A DNA stretch of 31,297 bases from Planctomycetia bacterium (GCA_005798965.1 SYIB01000062.1:1-31297), one strand, 5' to 3'; positions 14,319 to 22,632 are shown, numbered from the stretch's first letter. The notes: generated by a model not told the origin, from the letters alone. Numbers and translations are program-made.

Positions 14319-16207
14319 CAGCGCTCTGGGCCGGCCGCGCCAGCGGCGAAGTGGATCCTCTCTTCAAGCGCTTCAACGACAGCCTGCCTTTCGACCGCAG
14401 GCTCGTGCGCGAGGACATCGAGGGCAGCATCGCCTGGGCTCGCGCACTCAAGCATGGTGGCGTCCTCGATGCGACCGAGCTCACGCGTGTGACCGAGGGT
14501 CTCGAAGCGGTCCTCGAGCTCGTGGAGTCCGATCCCTCGTCGATCGAGTCCGCGCAGGACGAGGATGTGCACTCGTTCGTCGAGCGCGAGCTCGTCGCCC
14601 GCATCGGTGATCTGGGCAAGAAGCTCCACAAGGGCCGCAGCCTCAACGATCAGGTAGCAACCGACCTTCGCCTCTGGACGCTCGCCGAGATCGAGCAGCG
14701 CCGCATTGAGATCGACGGCGCCATCGAGGCGCTGCTGCGGCTGGCCGAGCGCGAGAAGGAGACGGTCTTCCCCGGCTACACGCACCTGCAGCGTGCGCAG
14801 CCGCTCCTCTTCGCCCACTGGTGCCTGGCCTACGTCGAGAAGCTTTCGCGCGACAGTGATCGCCTCGCCGATGCCGCGCGCCGCACGGCGGTCTGTCCGC
14901 TCGGCTCGGGTGCGCTCGCGGGGACCACCTACCCGATCGATCGCGTGCGTCTGGCCGAGAGCCTTGGTTTCCAAGCCGCCAGCGCCAACAGCCTCGATGC
15001 GGTCAGCGACCGCGACTTCGTCGTCGAGACGATCGCTGCGTGCACGCTCTGCGCGGTGCATCTCTCGCGCTTTGCCGAGGACGTGATCTTCTATGCCAGC
15101 GCCGAGGCAGGCTTCGTGGAGCTCAGTGATGCCGTCACCAGCGGCAGCAGCCTGATGCCGCAGAAGAAGAACCCCGACGCGCTCGAACTCATCCGCGGCA
15201 AGACCGGCCGCCAGATCGGCAACCTCGTCACGATCCTCACGGTCCTCACGGGGCTGCCGCTGGCCTACAACGAGGATCAGCAGGAGGACAAGGAGCCGCT
15301 CTTCGACTGCATGGAGCACCTCTCCATGTGCCTGCGCATGACAGCCATCGTCCTCGATGGCATGACCATCAATCGCGAGCGCTGCCGCGCTGCCGCACTC
15401 GGCGGCTACTCCAACGCCACCGAACTCGCCGACTACCTCGTCGCCAAGGGGCTCCCCTTCCGTGATGCCCATCACGTCGCCGGGCGGCTCGTGCGCAAGG
15501 CGATCATCGAGCAGAAGCCGCTCGAGGGCCTGAGCGTCGAGCAGATGTCGAGCGAGGACTCGCGCATCGGCTCCGACGTGTACACGGCGCTCACGGTCGA
15601 CAGTGCCCTGCGCAAGCGTGATGTGCCCGGTGGCACGGCACCCAGCCGCGTCGCCGAGCTCCTGGGTGCACGCAAGGCGCGGTTGGGCCATCGACGCGTA
15701 CGCACGCCCATGGGCGGTGTCACGATCCGCAAGGCACGCATGGCGGATCTTGACGGCATCGTGTCGCTCGTGGAGCACTGGGCCCGCGAAGGCGAAAATC
15801 TGCCGCGCTCCCGCGACGAGATCATGGAATGCGTGCAGGAGTTCGCCGTTGCCCAACTGGCCGATGGATCAACCGACAAGGTCGTCGGGTGCGGCTCGCT
15901 CTGGGTGTACACGCCACAGCTGGCCGAGATCCGCAGCCTGGGCATCGACCCATCCATGCTCGGGCACGGCATCGGCCAGAAGCTCGTGCAGTACTTCCTC
16001 GACTGGGCAGCGAAGCTCGGGCTGCAGAAGGTCTTCGTGCTCACCCGTACGCCACGGTTCTTCGAGCGCTGCGGCTTCCGGCAAGTGAGCGTGAACAGCC
16101 TTCCTGAGAAGGTGCTCAAGGACTGCGCCAACTGCCCGAAGAAGGAACAGTGCGACGAGATCGCGATGGTGTTCGAGCTCGCCGCTCCCGCCACCGCCAA
16201 CACCTGA
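14315..16207 (+). CDS. argH: Argininosuccinate lyase fused to N-acetylglutamate synthase (ArgH-ArgA)
   Basis: 630 residues. Residues 1-460 are argininosuccinate lyase, which splits argininosuccinate to arginine and fumarate: T156-H157 in the T-H-L-Q-R-A-Q-P motif and the signature G-S-S-L-M-P-Q-K-K-N-P at 277-287. Residues about 467-623 are a GNAT acetyltransferase of the short ArgA type, which makes N-acetylglutamate: acetyl-CoA loop G-H-G-I-G at 550-554, F-F-E-R-C-G-F at 582-588, and a C-x2-C-x5-C group (C604, C607, C613) just before D-E-I-A-M. The joint is around M466 (ATG at 15710). The reading frame is continuous through the joint. ArgH(A) fusions are known from marine gammaproteobacteria. 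Here one polypeptide would carry the first and last steps of the pathway. Confidence 0.95.
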
Positions 16208-16227
16208 ACCCTGCGGAGTTCCCTGCC

Positions 16228-17433
16228 ATGACCACCACCGCAAGCGCACCGCGTCGATCATCGGCCGGCCCAGCCGACCTCCCCCTGCCCTTGGGCTTTG
16301 CCTGCGCAGGGATCGCGGTTGGCATCAAGAAGTCGGGTGCGCCCGACCTGGGCTTGCTGTTGTGCGCCAAGGGCGCCGTGGCCGCGGCCATGTTCACGCG
16401 CAACCTCGTGGCCGCCGCACCCATCCAGGTGTCCCGCACGAACCTGGCGCGCAGCCGAGGACATTGCACCGCCCTGCTGGTCAACTCCGGCTGCGCCAAT
16501 GCCGCCACTGGCCCACACGGATTGGCAGCCTGCCAGGAGACGATCGACGCCCTCGCGCGACTCAGTGACTGCGCCCCCGAGGCCGTGCTCGTGAACTCCA
16601 CCGGAGTGATCGGTGTGCTGCTCCCAAGCGATCGGATCGTCTCGGCGCTGCCTGCGCTGTTGGCGGGTCTCACGACCGAGTCGTGCGCGCCCTTCGCCAC
16701 GGCGATCATGACGACCGATACCCGCGCCAAGGCATGCACGCGGACCGTCGGCAACGTCCGCGTGACCGGTGTGGCCAAGGGCGCGGGCATGATCCACCCC
16801 GATATGGCCACCATGATCGTGGCCATCACCACCGACGCAGCCGTCGATGCCCCCACGCTCGATCGAATCCTGCGCCGCAGCGTCGATCGCAGCTTCCACC
16901 GCATCAGCGTCGACGGCGATACGAGCACCAACGACAGCGTCTTCGCTCTCGCCAGCGGCCAGGCCGGCGCCTGCGACGAAGCGCTGCTGCAGACCGCCTT
17001 CGATGAGGTCTGCACCGACCTCGCCCTGAAGGTCGTGCAGGATGGCGAGGGCTTCGAGCGAGGCATCAAAGTCACGGTGACCGGCGCTGCCACGCCCGCG
17101 GCTGCGCTGCAGGTTGCGCGCACCGTGGCCATGAGCCTGCTCGTGCGTACTGCAGTGACCGGTGGTGATCCCAACTGGGGCCGCATCCTGGCCGCGGCGG
17201 GTCGCGCCGGCGTGCCGTTCAATGTCGAGGAACTTCGTGTAGGCGCCAACGGCGTGCCGCTCTTCGAGGGTGGTGCCCCTGCCGACAGCGCCATCACCAG
17301 CCGCCGCGCGGCGTTCACCGCCGACATCGTGCACATCACGATCGACCTGGGCCAAGGTGCATGCAGCGATGTCTTCTACAGTTGCGGCCTGACCAAGCGC
17401 TACGTCGAGATCAACGCCGACTACACCACCTGA
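16228..17433 (+). CDS. argJ: Bifunctional glutamate N-acetyltransferase / ornithine acetyltransferase
   Basis: 401 residues from the ATG at 16228, chosen because GGAG lies nine bases upstream; an in-frame start at 16150 lies inside argH. ArgJ moves the acetyl group from acetylornithine back to glutamate, closing the acetyl cycle. The autocleavage motif K-G-A-G-M-I-H-P-D-M-A-T-M is at 184-196, with T195 the new N-terminal nucleophile of the beta chain. The G-G-D-P-N-W-G-R segment and the C-terminal N-A-D-Y-T-T ending fit the family. With ArgJ present, the fused ArgA domain is needed only to prime the cycle. The gene ends 13 bases into the opposing unknown gene. Confidence 0.95.
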   Translation: MTTTASAPRRSSAGPADLPLPLGFACAGIAVGIKKSGAPDLGLLLCAKGAVAAAMFTRNLVAAAPIQVSRTNLARSRGHCTALLVNSGCANAATGPHGLAACQETIDALARLSDCAPEAVLVNSTGVIGVLLPSDRIVSALPALLAGLTTESCAPFATAIMTTDTRAKACTRTVGNVRVTGVAKGAGMIHPDMATMIVAITTDAAVDAPTLDRILRRSVDRSFHRISVDGDTSTNDSVFALASGQAGACDEALLQTAFDEVCTDLALKVVQDGEGFERGIKVTVTGAATPAAALQVARTVAMSLLVRTAVTGGDPNWGRILAAAGRAGVPFNVEELRVGANGVPLFEGGAPADSAITSRRAAFTADIVHITIDLGQGACSDVFYSCGLTKRYVEINADYTT

Positions 17434-17945
17434 GCACGCGTGCGCAGTGCCATGAGTGCCGGTCGCCAGGCCTCCGGCACGATCGGCAGCATGGCGGCAG
17501 CAACAGGATCAAGCTCGCTCGCGGGGCGCGAGCTGCGCCACACGCCGTGCTCGTGGAAGGCGAGCGCCACCATCGCCACATATCGCACGATGCCAGCCAC
17601 GCGCAGCAAGGGCGGCCAGTCCGCCCGGACAGGCCCATCGGGACCGTGGCGCGCAGCGTCGATGCGATCCAGCGATGCAAGGGTGCCCGGTTGCGGCAAT
17701 ACCTCCAAGAGATCGATGGCCAACGTGCCTGCGCCGGATCCGGCAAGCCACTGACGGACAAGGACATCGGCGGGCAACCGTTCGCCAAGCAGTGCCGCGT
17801 ACAGCGCAGCGCAGCGGGTGCGCTCGCTGCTTGCCGCATCGCTCGTGCGGATCGCGGGCTCACGCACTCCGCGTTCATGGAACACGGGAGCATCGCGGCG
17901 ATCGGCGCCGTCGGGGGCAGCATCAGCTGGAGGCAGTGCGCTCAT
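17421..17945 (-). CDS. Protein of unknown function downstream of sigma factor
   Basis: 174 residues with no family that I recognise. The N-terminal 40 residues are Asp/Arg/Pro-rich and probably disordered. The middle and C-terminal parts (50-174) are Leu/Ala/Arg-rich helices without a clear membrane span or zinc motif. AGGAG lies ten bases upstream of the ATG. It follows the sigma-factor gene after 41 bases and shares with it a four-copy 15-bp repeat, so the two are probably one transcript. By position it could be an anti-sigma or sigma partner, but the sequence does not show the usual zinc anti-sigma motif. The end overlaps argJ tail to tail by 13 bases. Base composition matches its neighbours. 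Confidence 0.6.
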   Translation of the reverse strand: MSALPPADAAPDGADRRDAPVFHERGVREPAIRTSDAASSERTRCAALYAALLGERLPADVLVRQWLAGSGAGTLAIDLLEVLPQPGTLASLDRIDAARHGPDGPVRADWPPLLRVAGIVRYVAMVALAFHEHGVWRSSRPASELDPVAAAMLPIVPEAWRPALMALRTRAQVV

Positions 17946-18001
17946 GGCTCAGGAACTCCTGACTCCAAGCATCGTGGTTCCAAGACTCATGGCTCCAGAT
18001 G
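17942..18001 (-). repeat. Four-copy imperfect 15-bp tandem repeat at the stop/start junction
   Basis: Four consecutive 15-base units (17942-17956, 17957-17971, 17972-17986, 17987-18001) share a core that reads TGGAGCCATGA on the minus strand. The outer copies agree at nine consecutive bases. The first unit in transcription order holds the sigma-factor stop and the last holds the start of the next gene, both within ATGA. Confidence 0.75.
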
Positions 18002-18661
18002 CGAGAGCAGAGCCACGAGTTCACGCTCGACGTCAGCCTCGGCAACCTGCTCTGCCGAGAGCACGCCACGCAGTGCATCGAGCACCAAGCCCCGGACACG
18101 CGCCGTGGCGTGGCGTGCAGCATCGATGGGAATGCCCAGGGGTGGCGCACACTCTGCATAGGGCTTGCCATGCACGAAGTGCTCGATGAAGAGAATCCAC
18201 TCGTGGCTGCGACCTTGTGCATCGAGCGCTCGCTGCGCGGCATCCGATGCCGTCTGGATCAGCGATGCCGCGTAGGCGCGTTCAAAGGCGGCCTGGGCGT
18301 TGTCGGACTCGACCAGCTCCGCGAGCGCTTCATCGGCGGTGCCTGATCGACGACGCTCCGCCCGGATGCGATTCATGAGCTCGAACCGCGCGGCGGTGCG
18401 CAGCCAGAGACGGAACGGTCGCTCGGCGCGCTGCCAAGCATCGAGGAAGGCAGGATCGAGGATCCGAGCACAGAGATCCTGCACCACGTCCTCGACGTCG
18501 AGACGCGCACCAAAGGCATGCAGGTAGCGCAGCAGCGGTTCGCGATAAATGGACGTGAGGTTGGCCGCGAGTTCGCGGCGCTGCTCAGGCGAGCCGTCGC
18601 GCGCCACGGCCAGCCACGAACGGGCCGACGGTGGGAAGGAATCGCTGATGGGCGACGGCAT
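17987..18661 (-). CDS. RNA polymerase sigma factor, ECF-like sigma-70 family
   Basis: 224 residues. Region 2 (about 38-104) has the L-L-R-Y-L core helix, D-V-E-D-V-V-Q-D-L-C (the D-x-x-Q binding surface for core polymerase) and W-L-R-T-A-A-R-F-E-L-M-N-R-I-R. A variable linker (105-150) follows. Region 4 (about 154-198) carries W-I-L-F-I-E-H-F-V-H-G and a helix-turn-helix ending A-R-H-A-T-A-R-V-R. This is the ECF plan, and planctomycetes have many such factors. No obvious ECF-type promoter (GGAAC with a proper spacer) was found upstream. The start at 18661 has no strong ribosome site. The gene downstream is unknown; see the tandem repeat at the junction. Confidence 0.88.
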   Translation of the reverse strand: MPSPISDSFPPSARSWLAVARDGSPEQRRELAANLTSIYREPLLRYLHAFGARLDVEDVVQDLCARILDPAFLDAWQRAERPFRLWLRTAARFELMNRIRAERRRSGTADEALAELVESDNAQAAFERAYAASLIQTASDAAQRALDAQGRSHEWILFIEHFVHGKPYAECAPPLGIPIDAARHATARVRGLVLDALRGVLSAEQVAEADVERELVALLSHLEP

Positions 18662-18897
18662 GCAAGGATCGTAGGTAGAACGGTTCCCTACTGCGGATGT
18701 GACATCGATGTTCTGAATCTGCGAAGGATTCCCACTCGCCCCGCGACGCCCCCACGAGTCATGACTCCTTCACGTGTCGGCAGTTTTCCGGGGCTGCCGA
18801 CGCTGGTCCGATCGCGCGATCCCGGTTCTCCTCCCATTGGGGGGGCTGTCCGCGCGTTGCGACCCGTCCGCGCGTTGACGGCCTGTCCGCGCCGAAC
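18662..18897. other. Intergenic region between pheS and the sigma gene with palindrome, hairpin and short repeats
   Basis: No gene is seen here. It holds a perfect 12-bp palindrome GAGTCATGACTC (18756-18767), a perfect 8-pair hairpin GTCGGCAG/CTGCCGAC with a 10-base loop (18776-18801), and GTCCGCGCGTTG twice (18848-18859, 18866-18877) with a partial third copy (18885-18892). The hairpin could end pheS transcription although it has no T-run. The palindrome lies upstream of the sigma gene and could be an operator. Confidence 0.5.
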
Positions 18898-19890
18898 TCA
18901 GAACTGGCGCAGGAATCGGGCGTCGTTCTCGAACAGCCAACGAATGTCCGAAATGCCGTAGCGGCGCATGCAGATGCGTTCCACGCCCAAGCCAAAGGCG
19001 AATCCGCTCCAGTGCTCGGGGTCAATCCCCACGGCCGCGAAAACTGCAGGGTCCACCATGCCGCATCCACCGATCTCGACCCACTGCCGCTGACCGCGGA
19101 CATGCATCATGATGTCCACCTCGGCACTGGGCTCGGTGAACGGAAAGAAACTCGGCCGCATGCGCACCTCGGCGTCGGCACCGAAATAGGCGCGCGCGAA
19201 CTGGATCAGCGTCGTCTTCAGGTCAGCCATGCTCACGTGGCGATCCACGTACAGGCCCTCGACCTGGTGGAACATGCTGTAGTGCGTGGCATCATGCGTA
19301 TCCGGGCGGTACACGCGCCCCACCGCACACACCTTCAAGGGTGGCGGTGTGGTTTCCATCGCGCGGATCTGCACCGTGCTCGTCTGCGTGCGCAGCAAGC
19401 GCAGCGCGCCGCCCTGCGCGCCCATGTAGAAGTTGTCCGTCGGCTCGCGTGCCGGGTGGCCATCGGGGATGTTGAGGGCGTTGAAGTTGTGCCACTCGTC
19501 TTCGACCTCGGGCCCCTCGACCACGCTGAAGCCCATGCGGCCGAAGACATCGACGATGCCGTCGATGGTGCGGGTGAGCACATGCTGGCGACCAAGTCCG
19601 CAGGGTGCGCCGGACTCGGTGACATCGACGATCGGTCCAGCCGGTCGTGCACCGACGATCGCCTTGCGTTCGGCAAAGGCCGCTTCGAGCGCGGCCTTGA
19701 GTTCGTTGAGTCGCTTGCCCGCGGCAGGCTTCTCCGCGCCCGACAAGGCCTTCAGCGCAGCCATGGCATCCTTGAGGCGGCCCGACGCCCCGAGCCACTC
19801 CACTCGCCACGCCTCGAGCGCAGCGGGCGCGCTCGTCGCAGCGAGAGCGTTCAACGCAGTGGCCTGGAGGGCGTCAAGCTCGGCAAGCAT
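18898..19890 (-). CDS. pheS: Phenylalanine--tRNA ligase alpha subunit
   Basis: 330 residues, normal length. PheS is the catalytic subunit of the alpha2-beta2 class II enzyme. Seen: the N-terminal coiled coil (about 1-80), motif 1 region with F-N-A-L-N-I-P-x-x-H-P-A-R, motif 2 region L-L-R-T-Q-T-S and M-F-H-Q-V-E-G, R-P-S-F-F-P-F-T-E-P-S-A-E, and motif 3 G-L-G-V-E-R near the end. The partner pheT does not follow, and rplT does not precede, so the usual rplT-pheS-pheT unit is broken up in this genome. The gene lies behind the terminator of the ribosomal operon and probably has its own promoter. Confidence 0.96.
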   Translation of the reverse strand: MLAELDALQATALNALAATSAPAALEAWRVEWLGASGRLKDAMAALKALSGAEKPAAGKRLNELKAALEAAFAERKAIVGARPAGPIVDVTESGAPCGLGRQHVLTRTIDGIVDVFGRMGFSVVEGPEVEDEWHNFNALNIPDGHPAREPTDNFYMGAQGGALRLLRTQTSTVQIRAMETTPPPLKVCAVGRVYRPDTHDATHYSMFHQVEGLYVDRHVSMADLKTTLIQFARAYFGADAEVRMRPSFFPFTEPSAEVDIMMHVRGQRQWVEIGGCGMVDPAVFAAVGIDPEHWSGFAFGLGVERICMRRYGISDIRWLFENDARFLRQF

Positions 19891-19899
19891 GGCCGGGCG

Positions 19900-19905
19900 A
19901 GGCTA
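19900..19905 (-). promoter_or_regulatory. Candidate -10 element of pheS
   Basis: TAGCCT on the minus strand ends nine bases before the pheS ATG, with no Shine-Dalgarno sequence between. This is compatible with a leaderless mRNA. No convincing -35 was seen. Confidence 0.25.
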
Positions 19906-19999
19906 CACCAACACCTTCGTGATAGTGCGTCCGGCCGGATCCCCACCGGGTGCTGTTGGGCCTGCCGTGGCTCGGCGCCCACATCCCCCCCCAAAGCAC

Positions 20000-20026
20000 A
20001 ACGACCCGGCACGGGGCCGGGTCGTT
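20000..20026 (-). terminator. Terminator hairpin of the ribosomal/rpoA operon
   Basis: AACGACCCGGC (20000-20010) and GCCGGGTCGTT (20016-20026) form a perfect 11-pair stem with a five-base loop, 47 bases after the rplQ stop. The minus-strand tail is GTGCTTTG, a poor U-run, so release may be helped by Rho. The stem would also form on the opposite strand. Confidence 0.7.
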
Positions 20027-20072
20027 GGTGGTGATCCTTGATCGTTGCGCAACGCGCTCTGATCGAGTGTGC

Positions 20073-20666
20073 TCAGGCTGCGGCCGGCTTCGCCTTGCGA
20101 CGGGCGGCAGCGAACTTGGTGCGGTTGTCCGCCTTCTCGCGACGGCGGCTGGCAGCGCCAGACACCTGCGAGCCGCTTTCGCGGCCGACGAGCTGGAGCA
20201 GCACCAAGTCGCTGGCGTCACCCTGACGGTGCTTGCCCAGGCGAATGATGCGGGTGTAGCCGCCGGCTCGACCTTCGAAGAGCGGTGCGACGCGCTTGAT
20301 GAGGTGCTCGACCAGGCGCGGACCGCGCTTGATCTCGCCAGTCGACTCATCAAACACGATCTCGTCTTCCTTCGGCAGATCCCAGAAGTCGCTCGTGAGC
20401 TTCTGCGGGTTCTTGACCTGGCCGTCGGCGATCCAACGGAACACGTTGCGATCCGTGAGGCGCGAATTGAGTGTGCGACGCGCGGCGAGCGAACGCTTGC
20501 GGGCGGTCGTGATCAGCTTCTCGACGAACGGCTGGACGGCCTTGGCCTTGGCCACGGTGGTCTCGATCTGGCCGTGCTCGAAGAGGCCGGCAGCGAGGTT
20601 GCGCAGCATGGCCCGGCGGTGATCCGCCTTGATGCTCAGCTGCTTTCCTGAAACGCGGTGACGCAT
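20073..20666 (-). CDS. rplQ: 50S ribosomal protein L17 (bL17), enlarged
   Basis: 197 residues against about 120-127 in most bacteria. The N-terminal R-H-x-x-x-G-x-x-L-S/x-x-x-H-R-x-A-M-L-R-N segment and the G-G-Y-T-R-I-I-R-L-G core are intact. The extra length is an acidic insertion at about residues 80-118 and a basic Ala/Lys/Arg tail (about 165-197). L17 lies near the peptide exit tunnel in the 50S subunit. It is the last gene of the operon, 26 bases after rpoA, and is followed by a strong hairpin. Confidence 0.95.
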   Translation of the reverse strand: MRHRVSGKQLSIKADHRRAMLRNLAAGLFEHGQIETTVAKAKAVQPFVEKLITTARKRSLAARRTLNSRLTDRNVFRWIADGQVKNPQKLTSDFWDLPKEDEIVFDESTGEIKRGPRLVEHLIKRVAPLFEGRAGGYTRIIRLGKHRQGDASDLVLLQLVGRESGSQVSGAASRRREKADNRTKFAAARRKAKPAAA

Positions 20667-20692
20667 GATGACTCCTTAGGGTGTGCTGTGCT

Positions 20693-21700
20693 TCAGGCCT
20701 GGACCGTGGGGGTGAAGCCCTCGGGCAGGCGCATGCCGAGGCTCAGGCCATGCTCGGCGAGCTTGTCCTCGACCTCGCGCAGGCTGGTCTTGCCGAAGGC
20801 GCGGATCTGGAGCAGATCGTCGATGGTGCGAGTGACGAGGTCGTGCACGAAACGGACCTGCGCGCTCTCGAGGCAGTTGCTCGATCGAACACCGAGTTCG
20901 AGGCCGGTCACCGGCATCGAGAGCTTGCGGAAGAGTTCTTCCTCACTCGCGGTCTCAGCGCCGATGCCTTGGACAGCCAGCGTTTCCCCGGCCGTCGCGT
21001 ACTGCACGAACGGGTTGAGGTGCTTGCGCATGATCTTGGCGGCCTCGACCACGGCCAATTCCGGGGTGACGGTGCCGTTGGTCCAGACGTCGAGGATGAG
21101 CTTGTCGTAGTTCGTGCGTTGACCGACGCGGGTGGCCTCGACGCGATACCGCACGCGCTGGACGGGGCTGAAGATCGCATCGATCGGGATCACGCCGACG
21201 ACCTGTTCCTGGCCGTTGGTGTACTGCTCGCTGGCGGGCTGGTAGCCACGGCCGCGCTCGATGGTGAGCTGCATCTCGAGCGACGCATCGCCGGTGAGCG
21301 TGGCGATGTGGCGATCCTTGTTGACGATCATGACGCCAGCCGGGCACTCCACGTGCTCGGCCGTGACGGCGCCCTTGCCCTTGGCGCGCAGACGCAGCAC
21401 CTGAGACTCATCGCCATCCATGTCGATGATCAGGTCCTTGCAGTTCAGCAGGATCTCGGTCACGTCCTCGAGGACGCCCGGGATGGTGCTGAACTCATGC
21501 GACACGCCGCCGATCTGCACGCTGGTGACCGCAGCGCCCTCGAGGCTCGAGAGCAGGATGCGGCGGATGCTGTTGCCGATGGTGGTGCCGAAGCCACGTT
21601 CGAACGGCTCGGCCACGAAACGGCCGAAGGTGTCGGTACGCGAAGCGGGATCAACGAGGACGGCGGCAGGAAGTTCAAGGCCGCGCCAACGGATATGCAT
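20693..21700 (-). CDS. rpoA: DNA-directed RNA polymerase subunit alpha
   Basis: 335 residues from the ATG at 21700, chosen by GGAG seven bases upstream; the frame stays open to 21823 without family similarity. The N-terminal assembly domain (about 1-235) carries E-P-F-E-R-G-F-G-T-T-I-G-N-S-I-R-R-I-L-L, the alpha dimer and beta-binding segment. The C-terminal domain (about 255-320) has the R-S-x-N-C-L and K-S/T-L-R-E-V helix pairs that bind UP-element DNA and activators. rpsD, which usually precedes rpoA, is absent, and 149 bases of leader separate it from rpsK. Confidence 0.97.
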   Translation of the reverse strand: MHIRWRGLELPAAVLVDPASRTDTFGRFVAEPFERGFGTTIGNSIRRILLSSLEGAAVTSVQIGGVSHEFSTIPGVLEDVTEILLNCKDLIIDMDGDESQVLRLRAKGKGAVTAEHVECPAGVMIVNKDRHIATLTGDASLEMQLTIERGRGYQPASEQYTNGQEQVVGVIPIDAIFSPVQRVRYRVEATRVGQRTNYDKLILDVWTNGTVTPELAVVEAAKIMRKHLNPFVQYATAGETLAVQGIGAETASEEELFRKLSMPVTGLELGVRSSNCLESAQVRFVHDLVTRTIDDLLQIRAFGKTSLREVEDKLAEHGLSLGMRLPEGFTPTVQA

Positions 21701-21849
21701 GGTGAGTCTCCAGGGTCCGGCAGGACAGGTTCTTCGGGACCGGTCGCCCTGCCTCGATCGGATGCTCCAGGCCGCTGCCGGGCGGTCCGGGCCCCTTCGG
21801 TGAGGCAGGAAAAAGTTGGACAATCAGTGTAGCGAAAGCACCGGGCGGA
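21701..21849 (-). promoter_or_regulatory. rpsK-rpoA gap: leader with possible internal promoter
   Basis: This 149-base gap stands where rpsD is usually found. On the minus strand TACACT (plus positions 21826-21831) is a possible -10 just after rpsK. CCTGCCTC (21748-21755) and GAGGCAGG (21802-21809) are perfect complements that would close a 46-base GC-rich loop in the transcript. This could be an rpoA promoter plus a structured leader or a remnant of a lost gene. No S4-like coding sequence remains. Confidence 0.4.
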
Positions 21850-22224
21850 TCACATGCGGCGCTTCTTGGCCGCCCGGCAGCCGTTGTGCGGCACGCCGGT
21901 GTGGTCCTCGATGGTGAGCACGCGCAGGCCGGCAGCGCCCAGGGCGGTGACGGCACTCTCGCGGCCCGGGCCGGGGCCCTTCACGCGGACATCGCATTCA
22001 CGCATGCCCACGCGCTTGGCCTTGCTCGCAGCTCGCTCGCTGGCGCGGCTTGCTGCGAACGGGGTCGCCTTGCGGGCGCCCTTGAAACCGGCCGTTCCGG
22101 CCGAGTCCCACGCCACCGTCTCGCCGTTGAGGTCGGTGATGGTGACGATGGTGTTGTTGAAGGACGCGTGCACGTGCACGATGCCCTTGACGACGCTTTT
22201 GCGGACCTTCTTCTTGGTAGCCAT
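21850..22224 (-). CDS. rpsK: 30S ribosomal protein S11 (uS11)
   Basis: 124 residues, with a normal S11 pattern: the H-V-H-A-S-F-N-N-T-I-V-T-I-T-D start of the fold, the S-A-G-x-x-G-F-K-G segment (here G-T-A-G-F-K-G-A-R-K-A-T-P), G-P-G-P-G-R-E in the middle, and the P-H-N-G-C-R-x-x-K-K-R-R ending. S11 sits on the 30S platform near the mRNA exit. AAGGAA lies six bases before the ATG. Its neighbours are rpsM upstream and rpoA downstream after an unusually long gap. Confidence 0.97.
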   Translation of the reverse strand: MATKKKVRKSVVKGIVHVHASFNNTIVTITDLNGETVAWDSAGTAGFKGARKATPFAASRASERAASKAKRVGMRECDVRVKGPGPGRESAVTALGAAGLRVLTIEDHTGVPHNGCRAAKKRRM

Positions 22225-22254
22225 GGTGTGTTCCTTGGGGGGCTCGGGGCCGGA

Positions 22255-22632
22255 TCAGCCCTTCACGCCCTTCTTGCCGGCGACCGTCTTCTTGCGGCCC
22301 TTGCGGGTACGGGAGTTGGTTCGGGTGCGCTGGCCGCGGGCTGGGAGGCCCTTGCGGTGGCGGTCGCCACGGTACGAGTGGATTTCCTTGAGGCGCTGGA
22401 TCTGCGTCTGCACCTGGCGGCGCAAGGCGCCCTCGACGAGATGGCTCTCGTCGATCTCGGCGGCGATGGCCGCGAGCTCCTGGTCATTCAGCGTGTGTGC
22501 GCGACGATCAGGATCGATGCCGCACTTGCCCAAGATGTCGGTGGCGACCTTGAGGCCGATGCCGTGGACATACTGGATGGCCACGATGATCTTCTTCTTC
22601 TCGGGGATGTCAACGCCTGCAATACGTGGCAT
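22255..22632 (-). CDS. rpsM: 30S ribosomal protein S13 (uS13)
   Basis: 125 residues. S13 lies in the 30S head and contacts the 50S subunit and P-site tRNA. It begins P-R-I-A-G-V-D-I-P and has the helix-turn motif Y-V-H-G-I-G and R-G-D-R-H-R-K-G-L-P-A-R-G-Q-R-T near the basic tail, all as expected. The ribosome site AAAGGAA lies just upstream. Confidence 0.97.
   Translation of the reverse strand: MPRIAGVDIPEKKKIIVAIQYVHGIGLKVATDILGKCGIDPDRRAHTLNDQELAAIAAEIDESHLVEGALRRQVQTQIQRLKEIHSYRGDRHRKGLPARGQRTRTNSRTRKGRKKTVAGKKGVKG

Noticed and set aside
16150..16227. Upstream in-frame start for argJ overlapping argH
   Set aside because: The extra residues are Arg-rich shadow sequence of argH, and the ATG at 16228 has a ribosome site.
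18848..18892. GTCCGCGCGTTG repeats as a possible CRISPR-like array
   Set aside because: There are only two full copies and one partial, six to seven bases apart, with no spacers of regular length and no cas genes.
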